This document shows, one piece after another, positions 8,693 through 16,096 of a DNA stretch of 41,974 bases. The notes under the pieces were generated by a model. It saw only the letters and a program-made list of their open reading frames with translations. It was not told where the DNA came from and did no database searches. The position numbers were made by a program, and so were the translations under genes. Origin of the DNA: Aeromicrobium sp. GTDB taxonomy: Bacteria; Actinomycetota; Actinomycetes; Propionibacteriales; Nocardioidaceae. The DNA lies in assembly GCA_014377785.1 (NCBI GenBank), contig JACMOZ010000026.1, forward strand, positions 1-41,974, written 5' to 3'. How positions within the stretch are numbered: the first letter of the stretch is position 1; each line of letters starts with the position of its first letter.

Positions 8693-8806
8693 CCAGCCTG
8701 TCTGAGCCAATATCGTTGCAGCGTGGCGGAAAATCGCCGCGCTACAACTTTGTCCGCTGCCGTGCAATGGCGACGCCCGCAACAATTTGCGCCGATCCGC
8801 TCCTCG

Positions 8807-8896
8807 CCACGACCTTGAGACGCCATAGGCCTCGGCGACTTCGGTGGGCTTGCGGCCCTCGACAACGGCGGTGATCACCAAGCGAGCTTTCGACAT
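8807..8896 (-). pseudogene. IS481-type transposase relic, N-terminal 30 codons
   Basis: The frame begins MSKARLVITAVVEGRKPTEV and continues AEAYGVSRSW, which is the N-terminal helix-turn-helix of IS481 family transposases. After about 30 codons the similarity stops and the rest of the element (DDE catalytic core) is missing. With the repeats just upstream it marks an old, truncated insertion between fdhA and the metP-like gene. Confidence 0.75.
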
Positions 8897-8903
8897 TCAT
8901 GCA

Positions 8904-8944
8904 CAGTCCGGCATGTCCTGAGACATCAGTCCGGGATGTCCTGA
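8904..8944. repeat. IS481 end: two 18-bp direct repeats
   Basis: CAGTCCGGCATGTCCTGA (8904-8921) and CAGTCCGGGATGTCCTGA (8927-8944) differ at one base and have a 23-bp period. They lie immediately upstream of the transposase start and resemble the terminal region that precedes IS481 transposases in actinomycetes. No matching far end was found in the window. Confidence 0.6.
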
Positions 8945-9027
8945 ACCACCAAACTCCGTGACGATGTGCCGATGCTAAGGTGACGTAAATCTCAAAATGT
9001 GGATAAACCGGTTCGGGGGGACACTCG

Positions 9028-10566
9028 GTGAGTAGTACTACAAAAGACGAAGTCGTACGTGATCAGTGGGGGACCAAGCTGGGTTTCCTGCTGGCAGCAA
9101 TCGGGTCGGCGATCGGCCTGGGCAACATCTGGCGCTACCCGTACGTCGTCTATGAAAACGGCGGCGGCGCATTCCTGATCCCTTACTTCGTCGCGCTGGC
9201 CACGGCGGGCTTGCCGATTCTGATCCTCGAATACAGCCTGGGGCACCGCTTCCGCCAAGGAACGCCGGCAACATTCCAAGACCTTTCGAAACGTTGGCAA
9301 TGGCTCGGCTGGTGGCAGAGCGCGATCGCATTCGGCATCTCCACTTATTATGTCGTCATTCTCGGCTGGTGCCTGAGCTTCATCTACTACTCCTTCGGTG
9401 AGCAGTGGGGCGAAGACACCGGCGCCTTCTTCATCGGCGACTACCTGGCCACATCGAGCGGCGGCGCGCCGGACGGCTTCTGGGACATGGGCGGACTCCA
9501 ACTCAAGGTTCTCATCCCGGTGCTCATCGCGTGGGCCATGATCTACGTCCTGATGCGCCGTGGGCTCAGCAGGGGTATTGAGTTGGCTTCGCGCGTCCTG
9601 ATGCCCACTCTCATCATCATGTTGATCCTGATCGTGATTCGCGCCGTCACCCTCGACGGTGCCGCTGAGGGGCTCAACGTGCTCCTCACGCCCGACTTCG
9701 GCGCGCTTGCAGACCCGGGCGTATGGATCGCCGCATACGGGCAGGTGTTCTTCTCTCTGAGCATCGCCTTCGCGATCATGATCGTCTATTCGAGCTATCT
9801 CCCACGCAAGACCGATCTGTCCAACAGCGCACTCATTGTCGGCCTGTCGAATGCCGGCTTCGAGTTCTTGGCGGCGATCGGTGTCTTCGCCGCGCTCGGC
9901 TACCTTGCCGCGCAGAACGGAGTCGGCGTTGACGAGGTGGCCGAGAGCGGAGTCGCGCTCGCCTTCATCGTCTTCCCGCAGGTGATCAGCGCGCTGCCGG
10001 GCTTCAATGCGCTCTTCGGTGTTTTGTTCTTCGGAGCGCTCTTTTTTGCCGGGATCACCTCGATGGTCTCGATCCTTGAGTGCGTGGTGGCTGCCATCCG
10101 TGAAAAGTTCGACATGAGCCGAAAGGCGGCTGTCAACTGGATTTGCGGCGTTGCTGCCATCGTGAGCATGCTCTACGTGACGCGAGGTGGCCTCTTCTAC
10201 CTCGACACGGTCGACCATTTCATCAACGCGTATGGGCTGGTCGTCGCGGGCTTGGCCGAGGTCGTACTCGTCGTCTGGATTGCCAAAAAGCTCACCGAGC
10301 AACGCGACCACCTCAACGCCGTATCCTTCGTGAAGATGGGGCCGTGGTGGACAATCTCGCTCAAGTTCGTCACGCCGATTTTGTTGACTTTCATGATCGT
10401 TTACAGCTTCTGGCAAGAGTTGAAGGACAACTATGAGGGCTATCCGGGCAGCGGCCTGCTGGTGATCGGAGTGGGCGCCGTCGTGCTCACCCTGCTTTTG
10501 GCCCTCGCGTTGTCCCTCAACAGCCGAGACCCGCACAACGACCTCACACGCAGTTTTAAGGAGTGA
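9028..10566 (+). CDS. metP: Sodium-dependent amino-acid transporter, NSS (LeuT-fold) family, MetP-like
   Basis: A 512-residue protein of the neurotransmitter:sodium symporter family with about twelve membrane segments. The start of helix 1 has the hallmark GSAIGLGNIWRYPYVVYENG, containing the unwound sodium/substrate site. Later segments GQVFFSLSIAFAIMIVYSSY and GVLFFGALFFAGITSMVSI match helices 6 and 8. It is followed five bases later by a MetS-type small subunit. That pair is the MetPS importer of corynebacteria, which takes up methionine and alanine; substrate here is inferred from this pairing. The start is GTG after a GGGGGGAC purine run. Confidence 0.9.
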   Translation: MSSTTKDEVVRDQWGTKLGFLLAAIGSAIGLGNIWRYPYVVYENGGGAFLIPYFVALATAGLPILILEYSLGHRFRQGTPATFQDLSKRWQWLGWWQSAIAFGISTYYVVILGWCLSFIYYSFGEQWGEDTGAFFIGDYLATSSGGAPDGFWDMGGLQLKVLIPVLIAWAMIYVLMRRGLSRGIELASRVLMPTLIIMLILIVIRAVTLDGAAEGLNVLLTPDFGALADPGVWIAAYGQVFFSLSIAFAIMIVYSSYLPRKTDLSNSALIVGLSNAGFEFLAAIGVFAALGYLAAQNGVGVDEVAESGVALAFIVFPQVISALPGFNALFGVLFFGALFFAGITSMVSILECVVAAIREKFDMSRKAAVNWICGVAAIVSMLYVTRGGLFYLDTVDHFINAYGLVVAGLAEVVLVVWIAKKLTEQRDHLNAVSFVKMGPWWTISLKFVTPILLTFMIVYSFWQELKDNYEGYPGSGLLVIGVGAVVLTLLLALALSLNSRDPHNDLTRSFKE

Positions 10567-10571
10567 CCCGT

Positions 10572-10685
10572 ATGGACACCAGCGCCATCATCATGCTCAT
10601 CATCGGAGCCGTTGGGCTCTGGGGCGGACTCGTCTTCGCCATCATCAACTACAACCTGGCATCCAGGCGCCAGAACTCAGAGTAG
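10572..10685 (+). CDS. metS: MetS-type small subunit of the NSS transporter (37 residues)
   Basis: A 37-residue single-helix protein starting MDTSAIIMLIIGAVGLWGGL, with a membrane segment followed by a short basic, hydrophilic tail (NLASRRQNSE). AAGGAG eight bases upstream is formed by the last codons of the transporter gene. Family knowledge: MetS is required for activity of MetP, and such small proteins directly follow NSS transporter genes in many bacteria. Position, length and the GLWGGLVFAI core all fit. Confidence 0.85.
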   Translation: MDTSAIIMLIIGAVGLWGGLVFAIINYNLASRRQNSE

Positions 10686-10724
10686 TTACTGCTGAGCGTG
10701 GCTGCGAACGCGCGAGGCGCGAGG

Positions 10725-10990
10725 CTAAACGTTGCGCAGCCGGTAGCTCAAGATGAAGTTGCCTTTGCTCGTCATTCGCAGATTCACTCGACGATCGCCA
10801 GGCTCGAAGAGGTGGCGCCCAGAGCCCGCGATCACCGGGTGAACCATCAACGTGAGTGTGTCGAGGAGGCCGGCGAAAAGTAGTTGCCGCACGAACGAAA
10901 TACTTACAAAAACGCCATCTCTCCGCCATCGGTTTCCTTGAGCTTGCGATCGATGAGTTTTGTGGCTTTGGCCGCCACTTGATGCATCTG
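10725..10990 (-). pseudogene. RibD C-terminal/dihydrofolate-reductase-like gene, broken
   Basis: Two pieces of a RibD-C domain (DHFR-like) protein in different frames. The upstream frame reads TKLIDRKLKETDGGEMAFL and then hits a stop. The next piece, in another frame, reads VRQLLFAGLLDTLTLMVHPV and ends GSGRHLFEPGDRRVNLRM plus about 20 residues. Intact relatives have a GSG loop between these pieces, which is lost here with the frame. The N-terminal half of the domain is missing, so this is a decayed gene. The remaining intergenic sequence between 10686 and 11149 holds nothing else I can support. Confidence 0.7.
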
Positions 10991-11149
10991 GCTCGGCCTT
11001 GCCCGCTTTGCATGCTCTTATTGATGTCAAACCGCGATCGGGATGTCTTGGTGGTCTAACCAGGCTCGGTATTTTTCGGGTCTAGAAAACCCGGGGCACA
11101 TCACTCACTCCCCACGTGCTGTGACACCGGGCGGAGCATGAACACCACA

Positions 11150-11168
11150 GGCCGGTGGAAAACCGGCC
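11150..11168. terminator. Stem-loop downstream of the acyl-CoA synthetase gene
   Basis: GGCCGGT (11150-11156) and ACCGGCC (11162-11168) form a perfect 7-bp stem with a 5-nt loop, directly after the synthetase stop codon. There is no U-tract, as is common for actinobacterial terminators. Confidence 0.55.
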
Positions 11169-11169
11169 G

Positions 11170-12810
11170 TTATTTCGCCGGATGATCGATGCGGAGATCC
11201 CGGCGCCGCACTTTGCCCGTTGTCGTCGTCGGCAGTTCATCAAGGAACTCGACTTCACGCGGATATTCGTATGCCGCCAGCCTCGATCGGACATGTTGGC
11301 GAATTTCGTCCGCAAGGTCGTCCGAGGGAAGAAAACCGTCCCTCAACGTAACGAAAATCTTGACCACTTCACCGCGTACGGGGTCGGGGATGCCGACGGC
11401 TGCGACCATCGTCACCGCCGGATGAGTCAGGACGCATTCCTCGATTTCGGCCGGGCCTATCCGGTAACCTGCCGACATGATCACATCGTCTTCGCGACTG
11501 GAAAACCACAGGTAGCCGTCCTCGTCGCGGCGTCCCAGGTCACCGGTGCGTAGCCAGCGAGATTTCTGGCCCTCGTCGTCCGAAATGTCGACGTATTTGT
11601 CCTCGGTGGCTTCGGGGTTATTCCAATAGCCCAGCATCACCACCGGATCGTCGGCATTCATGACGATTTCGCCTTCAATTTCAGCTGCGGCCAACTGCCC
11701 GTCGGAAGCCAGGATTGCAAGAGCGTGACCCGGGAAAGGCCTCCCCATGGACCCGGGCCGGACATCCCACACCTTCGAGCTGTTGCCGACCAAGAGGTTT
11801 GCCTCGGTCTGACCGTAGATCTCGTTTATGCGCACCCCCAGGTGGTCGCGTCCCCAGGTGAGGGTTTCACTTCCCAACGACTCGCCGCCGGTCATGATCG
11901 TCCGGAGCGGGATTTCTTCGACGACAAGGTCTGCCTGGCGCATCATCTTGAGTGCCGTTGGTGGAAGGAAGGCCGCGGTCACCTTGTGTTCGGTGATGAG
12001 ATCGAGCGCCCACTGCGGGTCGAACCGTGCGCGCGGGGTTGCGATGACCGGCCGGCCATGGAACCAGGAGGGAAGCAGCGCATCGAGAAGTCCACCGATC
12101 CACGCCCAGTCCGCCGGCGTCCACAGTCGTTCATCGGGGCCGGGGAAAAAGTCGAACATCAGTTCAAATCCGGGAAGGTGGCCGAGCAGGACCCGATGTC
12201 CATGTAGCGCACCCTTGGGTGCGCCGGTCGTACCCGAGGTGTAGATCAACAACGCGGGGTCATCGGGCCCCGTCTCCGCGGGCGCAAAGTCGGCTGAGGC
12301 TTTTGCCATGAGTCCATCAAAATCGCGATCGGGCAGTGTCGTTTCTGCTCCCGTGACGACCACCGTGATACCACCCACCTCGCCGGCGATTTCGGCCACC
12401 ACGTCGCGGGTCGAGGAATCGGTGATGACCACCTTCGGGTGGCAATTACCAAGTCGATATCGCAACGCTTCGGGCCCGAAGAGTTGCGTCATCGGCACCG
12501 CGATCGCGCCCAGTTTGTATGTCGCAAGATGCGACAACCCGCATTCATAGCCCTGCGGAAGCATGATCGCGACTCGATCACCGCGCTCGACGCCGAGACT
12601 GGCGAGTCCGTTCGCCAACCGGTTCGAGCCTTGCGACAATTCGCCGAAGTCGTATTCACGTGTCTGTCCGTCGGCGACCTCGATCAACGCCGGCGCAGTC
12701 GCATCTTGCTGATCGGAGCAGGCGGTGCCGATGTTGAACCTCTCAGGCAGCTCCCAGCGGAAGTTGTCATACAGGGTCTCGTATGTGGCTCCAGGAACCT
12801 TGTCGATCAT
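11170..12810 (-). CDS. AMP-forming acyl-CoA synthetase in the mevalonate-type operon
   Basis: A 546-residue ANL-superfamily ligase that activates a carboxylic acid through an acyl-AMP to the CoA thioester. It has the P-loop TSGTTGAPKG (191-200), the YGQTE adenine-binding motif, the hinge RTGDLGRRDEDGYLWF and the catalytic C-terminal lysine in TTTTGKVRRRDLR (K533). It resembles the medium-chain/acetyl-CoA synthetase branch; substrate cannot be fixed from sequence. It is the last gene of a run with HMG-CoA reductase and a symporter. If the operon degrades mevalonate, acetoacetate released from HMG-CoA is a plausible substrate; mevalonate itself is another. AGGAG precedes the ATG. Confidence 0.88.
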   Translation of the reverse strand: MIDKVPGATYETLYDNFRWELPERFNIGTACSDQQDATAPALIEVADGQTREYDFGELSQGSNRLANGLASLGVERGDRVAIMLPQGYECGLSHLATYKLGAIAVPMTQLFGPEALRYRLGNCHPKVVITDSSTRDVVAEIAGEVGGITVVVTGAETTLPDRDFDGLMAKASADFAPAETGPDDPALLIYTSGTTGAPKGALHGHRVLLGHLPGFELMFDFFPGPDERLWTPADWAWIGGLLDALLPSWFHGRPVIATPRARFDPQWALDLITEHKVTAAFLPPTALKMMRQADLVVEEIPLRTIMTGGESLGSETLTWGRDHLGVRINEIYGQTEANLLVGNSSKVWDVRPGSMGRPFPGHALAILASDGQLAAAEIEGEIVMNADDPVVMLGYWNNPEATEDKYVDISDDEGQKSRWLRTGDLGRRDEDGYLWFSSREDDVIMSAGYRIGPAEIEECVLTHPAVTMVAAVGIPDPVRGEVVKIFVTLRDGFLPSDDLADEIRQHVRSRLAAYEYPREVEFLDELPTTTTGKVRRRDLRIDHPAK

Positions 12811-12851
12811 GCTTTTTCTCCTCTTGGCGTCATACGTGCGCTCGCAGGTGG

Positions 12852-14324
12852 CTAGTTGCCATCGATGACTGCTGCCAGCGGCGCATCGACCTCCGTCTCG
12901 GCCTTGTCACCCGTCACCATGGAGACCACGATGTAGACCACCAGGGACACGGCGAAGGCGAAAGCGCCCACGACAACACCTTCGGGCAGCGGCCTGAAGC
13001 CGTATTTGCCGCCGACTTCGAGGGCGAAGTTCAAGACGATGCCAAGAATTGCGCTTGAGATCGCTGCCTCTTTGGTGCCGCCCTTCCAGAGCAACCCCAA
13101 AACCAGGGCGGGGAACAAACTTGCGGCGAAAGTGCCCCAGCCGAATGTTCCCAGGAGGGCGACGACGCTCCCGATGTAGAGCGCGAATGCGGTCGAAAGC
13201 ACGAGCAGAGCGCCAACAGCGATGCGGCTCCACATGAGTTCGCGCCGCACCGGAAGGTTGAAGGCACGCGGCAAGTCGCGGACGATGCTTGATGCGCCAA
13301 GGGTCAGGAAACTCGAACCGGTCGACATGATCGCAGCCAGCAGGCCGGCAATCACCAGGCCGGCCACGACGGGTGGGGCGAAATCGGTGAGGTAGGCGGT
13401 GAATGATTCATCCGGTGAGGCGATCTCGGGGAACTCGCCCCGGATGGTGAGCACCGAGACCGCTGATCCGATGCCGACAACCATCAACGTGGTGATCGCA
13501 TAGCCGGTGCCGCTGATCAGCGGTCCCCACTTCAGGCTGCCGCGTTCACGCAGCATCAAGAACTTGGTGAGTCCGTGCGGTTGCGCCGAGCCACCCAGAC
13601 TGAACAAGAAGATCCAGCAGGGAATCGTGATGAACGGCGAGATACCGAACGGGCTGGCGAGGTCAGGATTTTCGCTTATGAGAGTGCGCGTCATGTCCGA
13701 GATGCCACCGCCACTGTCGATCGCATAAAAAAACGCGATCATCGATGCTACGAGCATCAGCAGACCTTGGAAGAGATCGGTGTAGACACCGGCCAGGATG
13801 CCGCCGCCGACAACGTAGAGACCGAGCACCGCCATACCGATGATGGCACCGGTCGTCGTGGAGACATCGAAGATCGCTGCCACGACGATGCCCATGGCCA
13901 ACACCTGTGTGCCCAGATAGCCGAGTACACCCAGGACGACGACCACGGCCATCGTGCCGCGCGCGGCCTTGCTCTTGTAGCGGAGCTCGGCGACGTCGCC
14001 CACGGTGTAGATCTCGCCCATGTCGCCGACGCCCATCATGCGTTTGCCGAGCATGAACCAGGTGAGCGCGAAGCCGAGCGGTGTCGCAATCATGACGCCG
14101 GAGACAAATCCATATCCACCGGCTGTCACGGTCGAGGTGCCGCCGACGACTCCGAATCCACTTTGGATCGAGGAGAACACGGCGATAGCCATCACCAGTA
14201 CGCCCAGACTTCGGCCGGCTATATAGAAGTCTCCGCTTGTCTTTGTCCGTACGGTGGCCCAGGCCCCGATCATCAGGACGACGGCCATGTAGGCGCCGAC
14301 GATGAAGACAATCGTGGTGTTCAT
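12852..14324 (-). CDS. Sodium:solute symporter (SSS family)
   Basis: A 490-residue protein with about thirteen membrane segments of the SSS family (LeuT fold). The first helices carry GDFYIAGRSLGVLVMAIAVF. The helix 8 region has AGLLAAIMSTGSSFLTLGAS, which includes the sodium-site serines, followed by the family's SSIVRDL. SLGGSAQPHGLTKFLMLRE in the middle is also typical. Its ATG overlaps the stop of the upstream 4-TM gene (ATGA), implying coupled translation. In this operon it probably imports the carboxylic acid that HMG-CoA reductase and the synthetase then use. Mevalonate is the obvious candidate, but the transport specificity is inference. Confidence 0.88.
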   Translation of the reverse strand: MNTTIVFIVGAYMAVVLMIGAWATVRTKTSGDFYIAGRSLGVLVMAIAVFSSIQSGFGVVGGTSTVTAGGYGFVSGVMIATPLGFALTWFMLGKRMMGVGDMGEIYTVGDVAELRYKSKAARGTMAVVVVLGVLGYLGTQVLAMGIVVAAIFDVSTTTGAIIGMAVLGLYVVGGGILAGVYTDLFQGLLMLVASMIAFFYAIDSGGGISDMTRTLISENPDLASPFGISPFITIPCWIFLFSLGGSAQPHGLTKFLMLRERGSLKWGPLISGTGYAITTLMVVGIGSAVSVLTIRGEFPEIASPDESFTAYLTDFAPPVVAGLVIAGLLAAIMSTGSSFLTLGASSIVRDLPRAFNLPVRRELMWSRIAVGALLVLSTAFALYIGSVVALLGTFGWGTFAASLFPALVLGLLWKGGTKEAAISSAILGIVLNFALEVGGKYGFRPLPEGVVVGAFAFAVSLVVYIVVSMVTGDKAETEVDAPLAAVIDGN

Positions 14325-14761
14325 GCTGTTCTCTGGTCTGAGTTGTCGGAGATAAGCGCATGACCGGCGCCGGTCGTTGTCGGTATGTCGTCGCTCATCA
14401 ATCGCCGATGGAACAGCGCATACAAGACCGCGACGACCATGCCGAAGGGCCAGATAGCGAAGAAATAGATCGCGGCGCTGGGCACGACGCCGCCGATCAA
14501 GCCGGTGTCCGCGTCAATACCGAGACCCATGACCACATCGAGCCAGATGAAGAGAGCGAAGTAGACGACGGACACGCCGGCTCCCAGAGCCAGATATACC
14601 CGGCTGTCGGCGCGCCGGCTCCCCACTCCGAGCAAGATGACGATGCCGATGACCGCGAGGTAGGGGTAGAGCACCACCCGCCACGATCCGGTGAGCATGC
14701 CCACAAGCATGAGGCTCACGAGTATGAGCAAGGCGGTTACGAGTCGGTTGGTCGATCGCAT
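14321..14761 (-). CDS. Small 4-TM membrane protein between HMG-CoA reductase and symporter genes
   Basis: A 146-residue hydrophobic protein starting MRSTNRLVTALLILVSLMLV. Four membrane segments can be seen, at about residues 7-25, 32-48, 55-80 and 92-115, with a polar C-terminal tail. The frame is open further upstream, but the ATG at 14761 lies one base after the reductase stop with GGAG in front, so the longer form is rejected. It overlaps the symporter start by four bases. I do not recognise the family. Position suggests an accessory subunit of the symporter, as seen for DUF485 or DUF4212 proteins with other SSS transporters, but it is longer than those. Confidence 0.75.
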   Translation of the reverse strand: MRSTNRLVTALLILVSLMLVGMLTGSWRVVLYPYLAVIGIVILLGVGSRRADSRVYLALGAGVSVVYFALFIWLDVVMGLGIDADTGLIGGVVPSAAIYFFAIWPFGMVVAVLYALFHRRLMSDDIPTTTGAGHALISDNSDQRTA

Positions 14762-14762
14762 G

Positions 14763-15941
14763 TCACTTCTCCTGGTCAGCGGTTGAAAGTGTTTTGCGGA
14801 CATGAAGTGCCATGTGGCCGCGCTGGATGCCCTCGGTCGCGAGTGCGCGCAGAGCCGCAACATTCTGGGCGAGGCCGACAGCCACGATGATTTCGCCGAG
14901 TTCAGCTGCACCGCGCACCCCCATGAGCCGGAGCGCGGCCTGAGCTGCAGGGTGCGCCATGGTCGCGCCCCCGACCGTTCCGACCGCCATCGGGAGTTCG
15001 AGGCTCGCGGTGAGGTTGCCGTCGGCATCGGCTTCAAAGTGCGACAACGAGGTGTAGCGCCCGTCTGAGCCAACCGCATGGGAATGGGCTCCGGCTTCGA
15101 TCGCGCGCGTGTCGTTGCCCGTCGCCAAAGCGACCGCCGTAATCCCGTTCATGATGCCTTTGTTGTGCGTGGCAGCCCGATAGGGATCGGCGTGCGCCAA
15201 CGCTGCGGCAGCGACCATGTCGGTCACGACCTGTGCTCCGCCCAATGCGGTGGCGTCGAAGGTCGCCCAAGCTCGCGCGAATCTCAGGTCGGCTTTGTTG
15301 GTCAGGATGCGTAGCAATGCGCGTCCGCGGGCGAGTTGGCTGATCCTTGGCGCAAGTGCTTCGGCCATCGTGTTGACGGTGTTCGCGCCCATCGCGTCCA
15401 AGACATCAACGACAAGGTGGACCACGACATGGGGGCCGACCTGTGTCTGGACAACACGAGCGATGATTTCGCGCATTCCGCCACCCAAAGAGACCAGCAT
15501 CGGATCCTGGCGATTTCCCATGTCCATGAGTTCGTCTCGCGCTTCCAGTACCCGAAGGCGAGCAGCATCAGGGTCGCTGACGTCAACAATCTGGATCTGT
15601 GCCTGCATTATCGGACTCGAACTCGAGGTGTGGAATCCCCCGGTTTGTCGGGCGATTCGCGCCGCATTACTTGCTGCGGCAACGACTGACGGCTCCTCGG
15701 TGGCCATCGGCACCACGATGTCGGCGCCATTGATGATGAAATTCGTCGCCAGGCCGATGGGCACTCCAAAGATGCCGACGACATTCTCGACCATCTGATC
15801 GGCCTGCTCGACGGTCAGTCCATGATCCGCCGAGAATGCGTCCAACGCGCCCGTTTCAAGGCCGAAACTTTCTGCGGCGATGGCGCGTCGCCGCGCGGGT
15901 GGCTCGTGTCGAAGCTCTGTCAGCCGGCTGTTGTTTTGCAC
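14763..15941 (-). CDS. mvaA: HMG-CoA reductase, class II (degradative type)
   Basis: A 392-residue enzyme of the class II family, as in Pseudomonas mevalonii, which oxidises mevalonate plus CoA to HMG-CoA with two NAD. Seen in order: ENVVGIFGVPIGLATNFIING; the EEPSVVAAASNAA block with the catalytic Glu (E82/E83); DAMGANTVNTMAEALAPRI; K261 in NKGIMNG; D277 in GNDTRAIEAGAH; GLAQNVAALRALATEGIQRG; and H376 in RGHMALH. The start is GTG with AGGAG six bases upstream. No other mevalonate-pathway gene is in the window, and the neighbours are a transporter, a ligase and a regulator, so a catabolic role is favoured over isoprenoid synthesis. HMG-CoA lyase, the next step, is not present here. Confidence 0.92.
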   Translation of the reverse strand: MQNNSRLTELRHEPPARRRAIAAESFGLETGALDAFSADHGLTVEQADQMVENVVGIFGVPIGLATNFIINGADIVVPMATEEPSVVAAASNAARIARQTGGFHTSSSSPIMQAQIQIVDVSDPDAARLRVLEARDELMDMGNRQDPMLVSLGGGMREIIARVVQTQVGPHVVVHLVVDVLDAMGANTVNTMAEALAPRISQLARGRALLRILTNKADLRFARAWATFDATALGGAQVVTDMVAAAALAHADPYRAATHNKGIMNGITAVALATGNDTRAIEAGAHSHAVGSDGRYTSLSHFEADADGNLTASLELPMAVGTVGGATMAHPAAQAALRLMGVRGAAELGEIIVAVGLAQNVAALRALATEGIQRGHMALHVRKTLSTADQEK

Positions 15942-16051
15942 TGCGTCTCCTGCAGCGCGATCCGCATCGGATCTGCGCCTCTTGGATTGCTTGGTAGCGA
16001 AGATTTCGCCTCGGGCAAGATCAAACCTAGCGCGAAAGTGACGCAGAACAC

Positions 16052-16068
16052 ATAGATGTATGGTCTAT
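16052..16068. promoter_or_regulatory. Candidate operator upstream of the mevalonate-type operon
   Basis: ATAGATGTATGGTCTAT holds the inverted arms ATAGA/TCTAT with a 7-bp spacer. It lies in a short AT-rich patch (about 16050-16095) that stands out from the GC-rich surroundings, between the reductase start and the PucR-type gene. It could be the regulator's binding site or part of the promoter; no direct evidence. Confidence 0.35.
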
Positions 16069-16096
16069 AAAAATATCAAAAATAAGTGTTGTTCAT

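Noticed and set aside
8992-10536. 514-codon minus-strand frame opposite the NSS transporter
   Set aside because: Low-complexity Asp/Glu/Arg/His-rich translation typical of an antisense shadow of a membrane protein gene.
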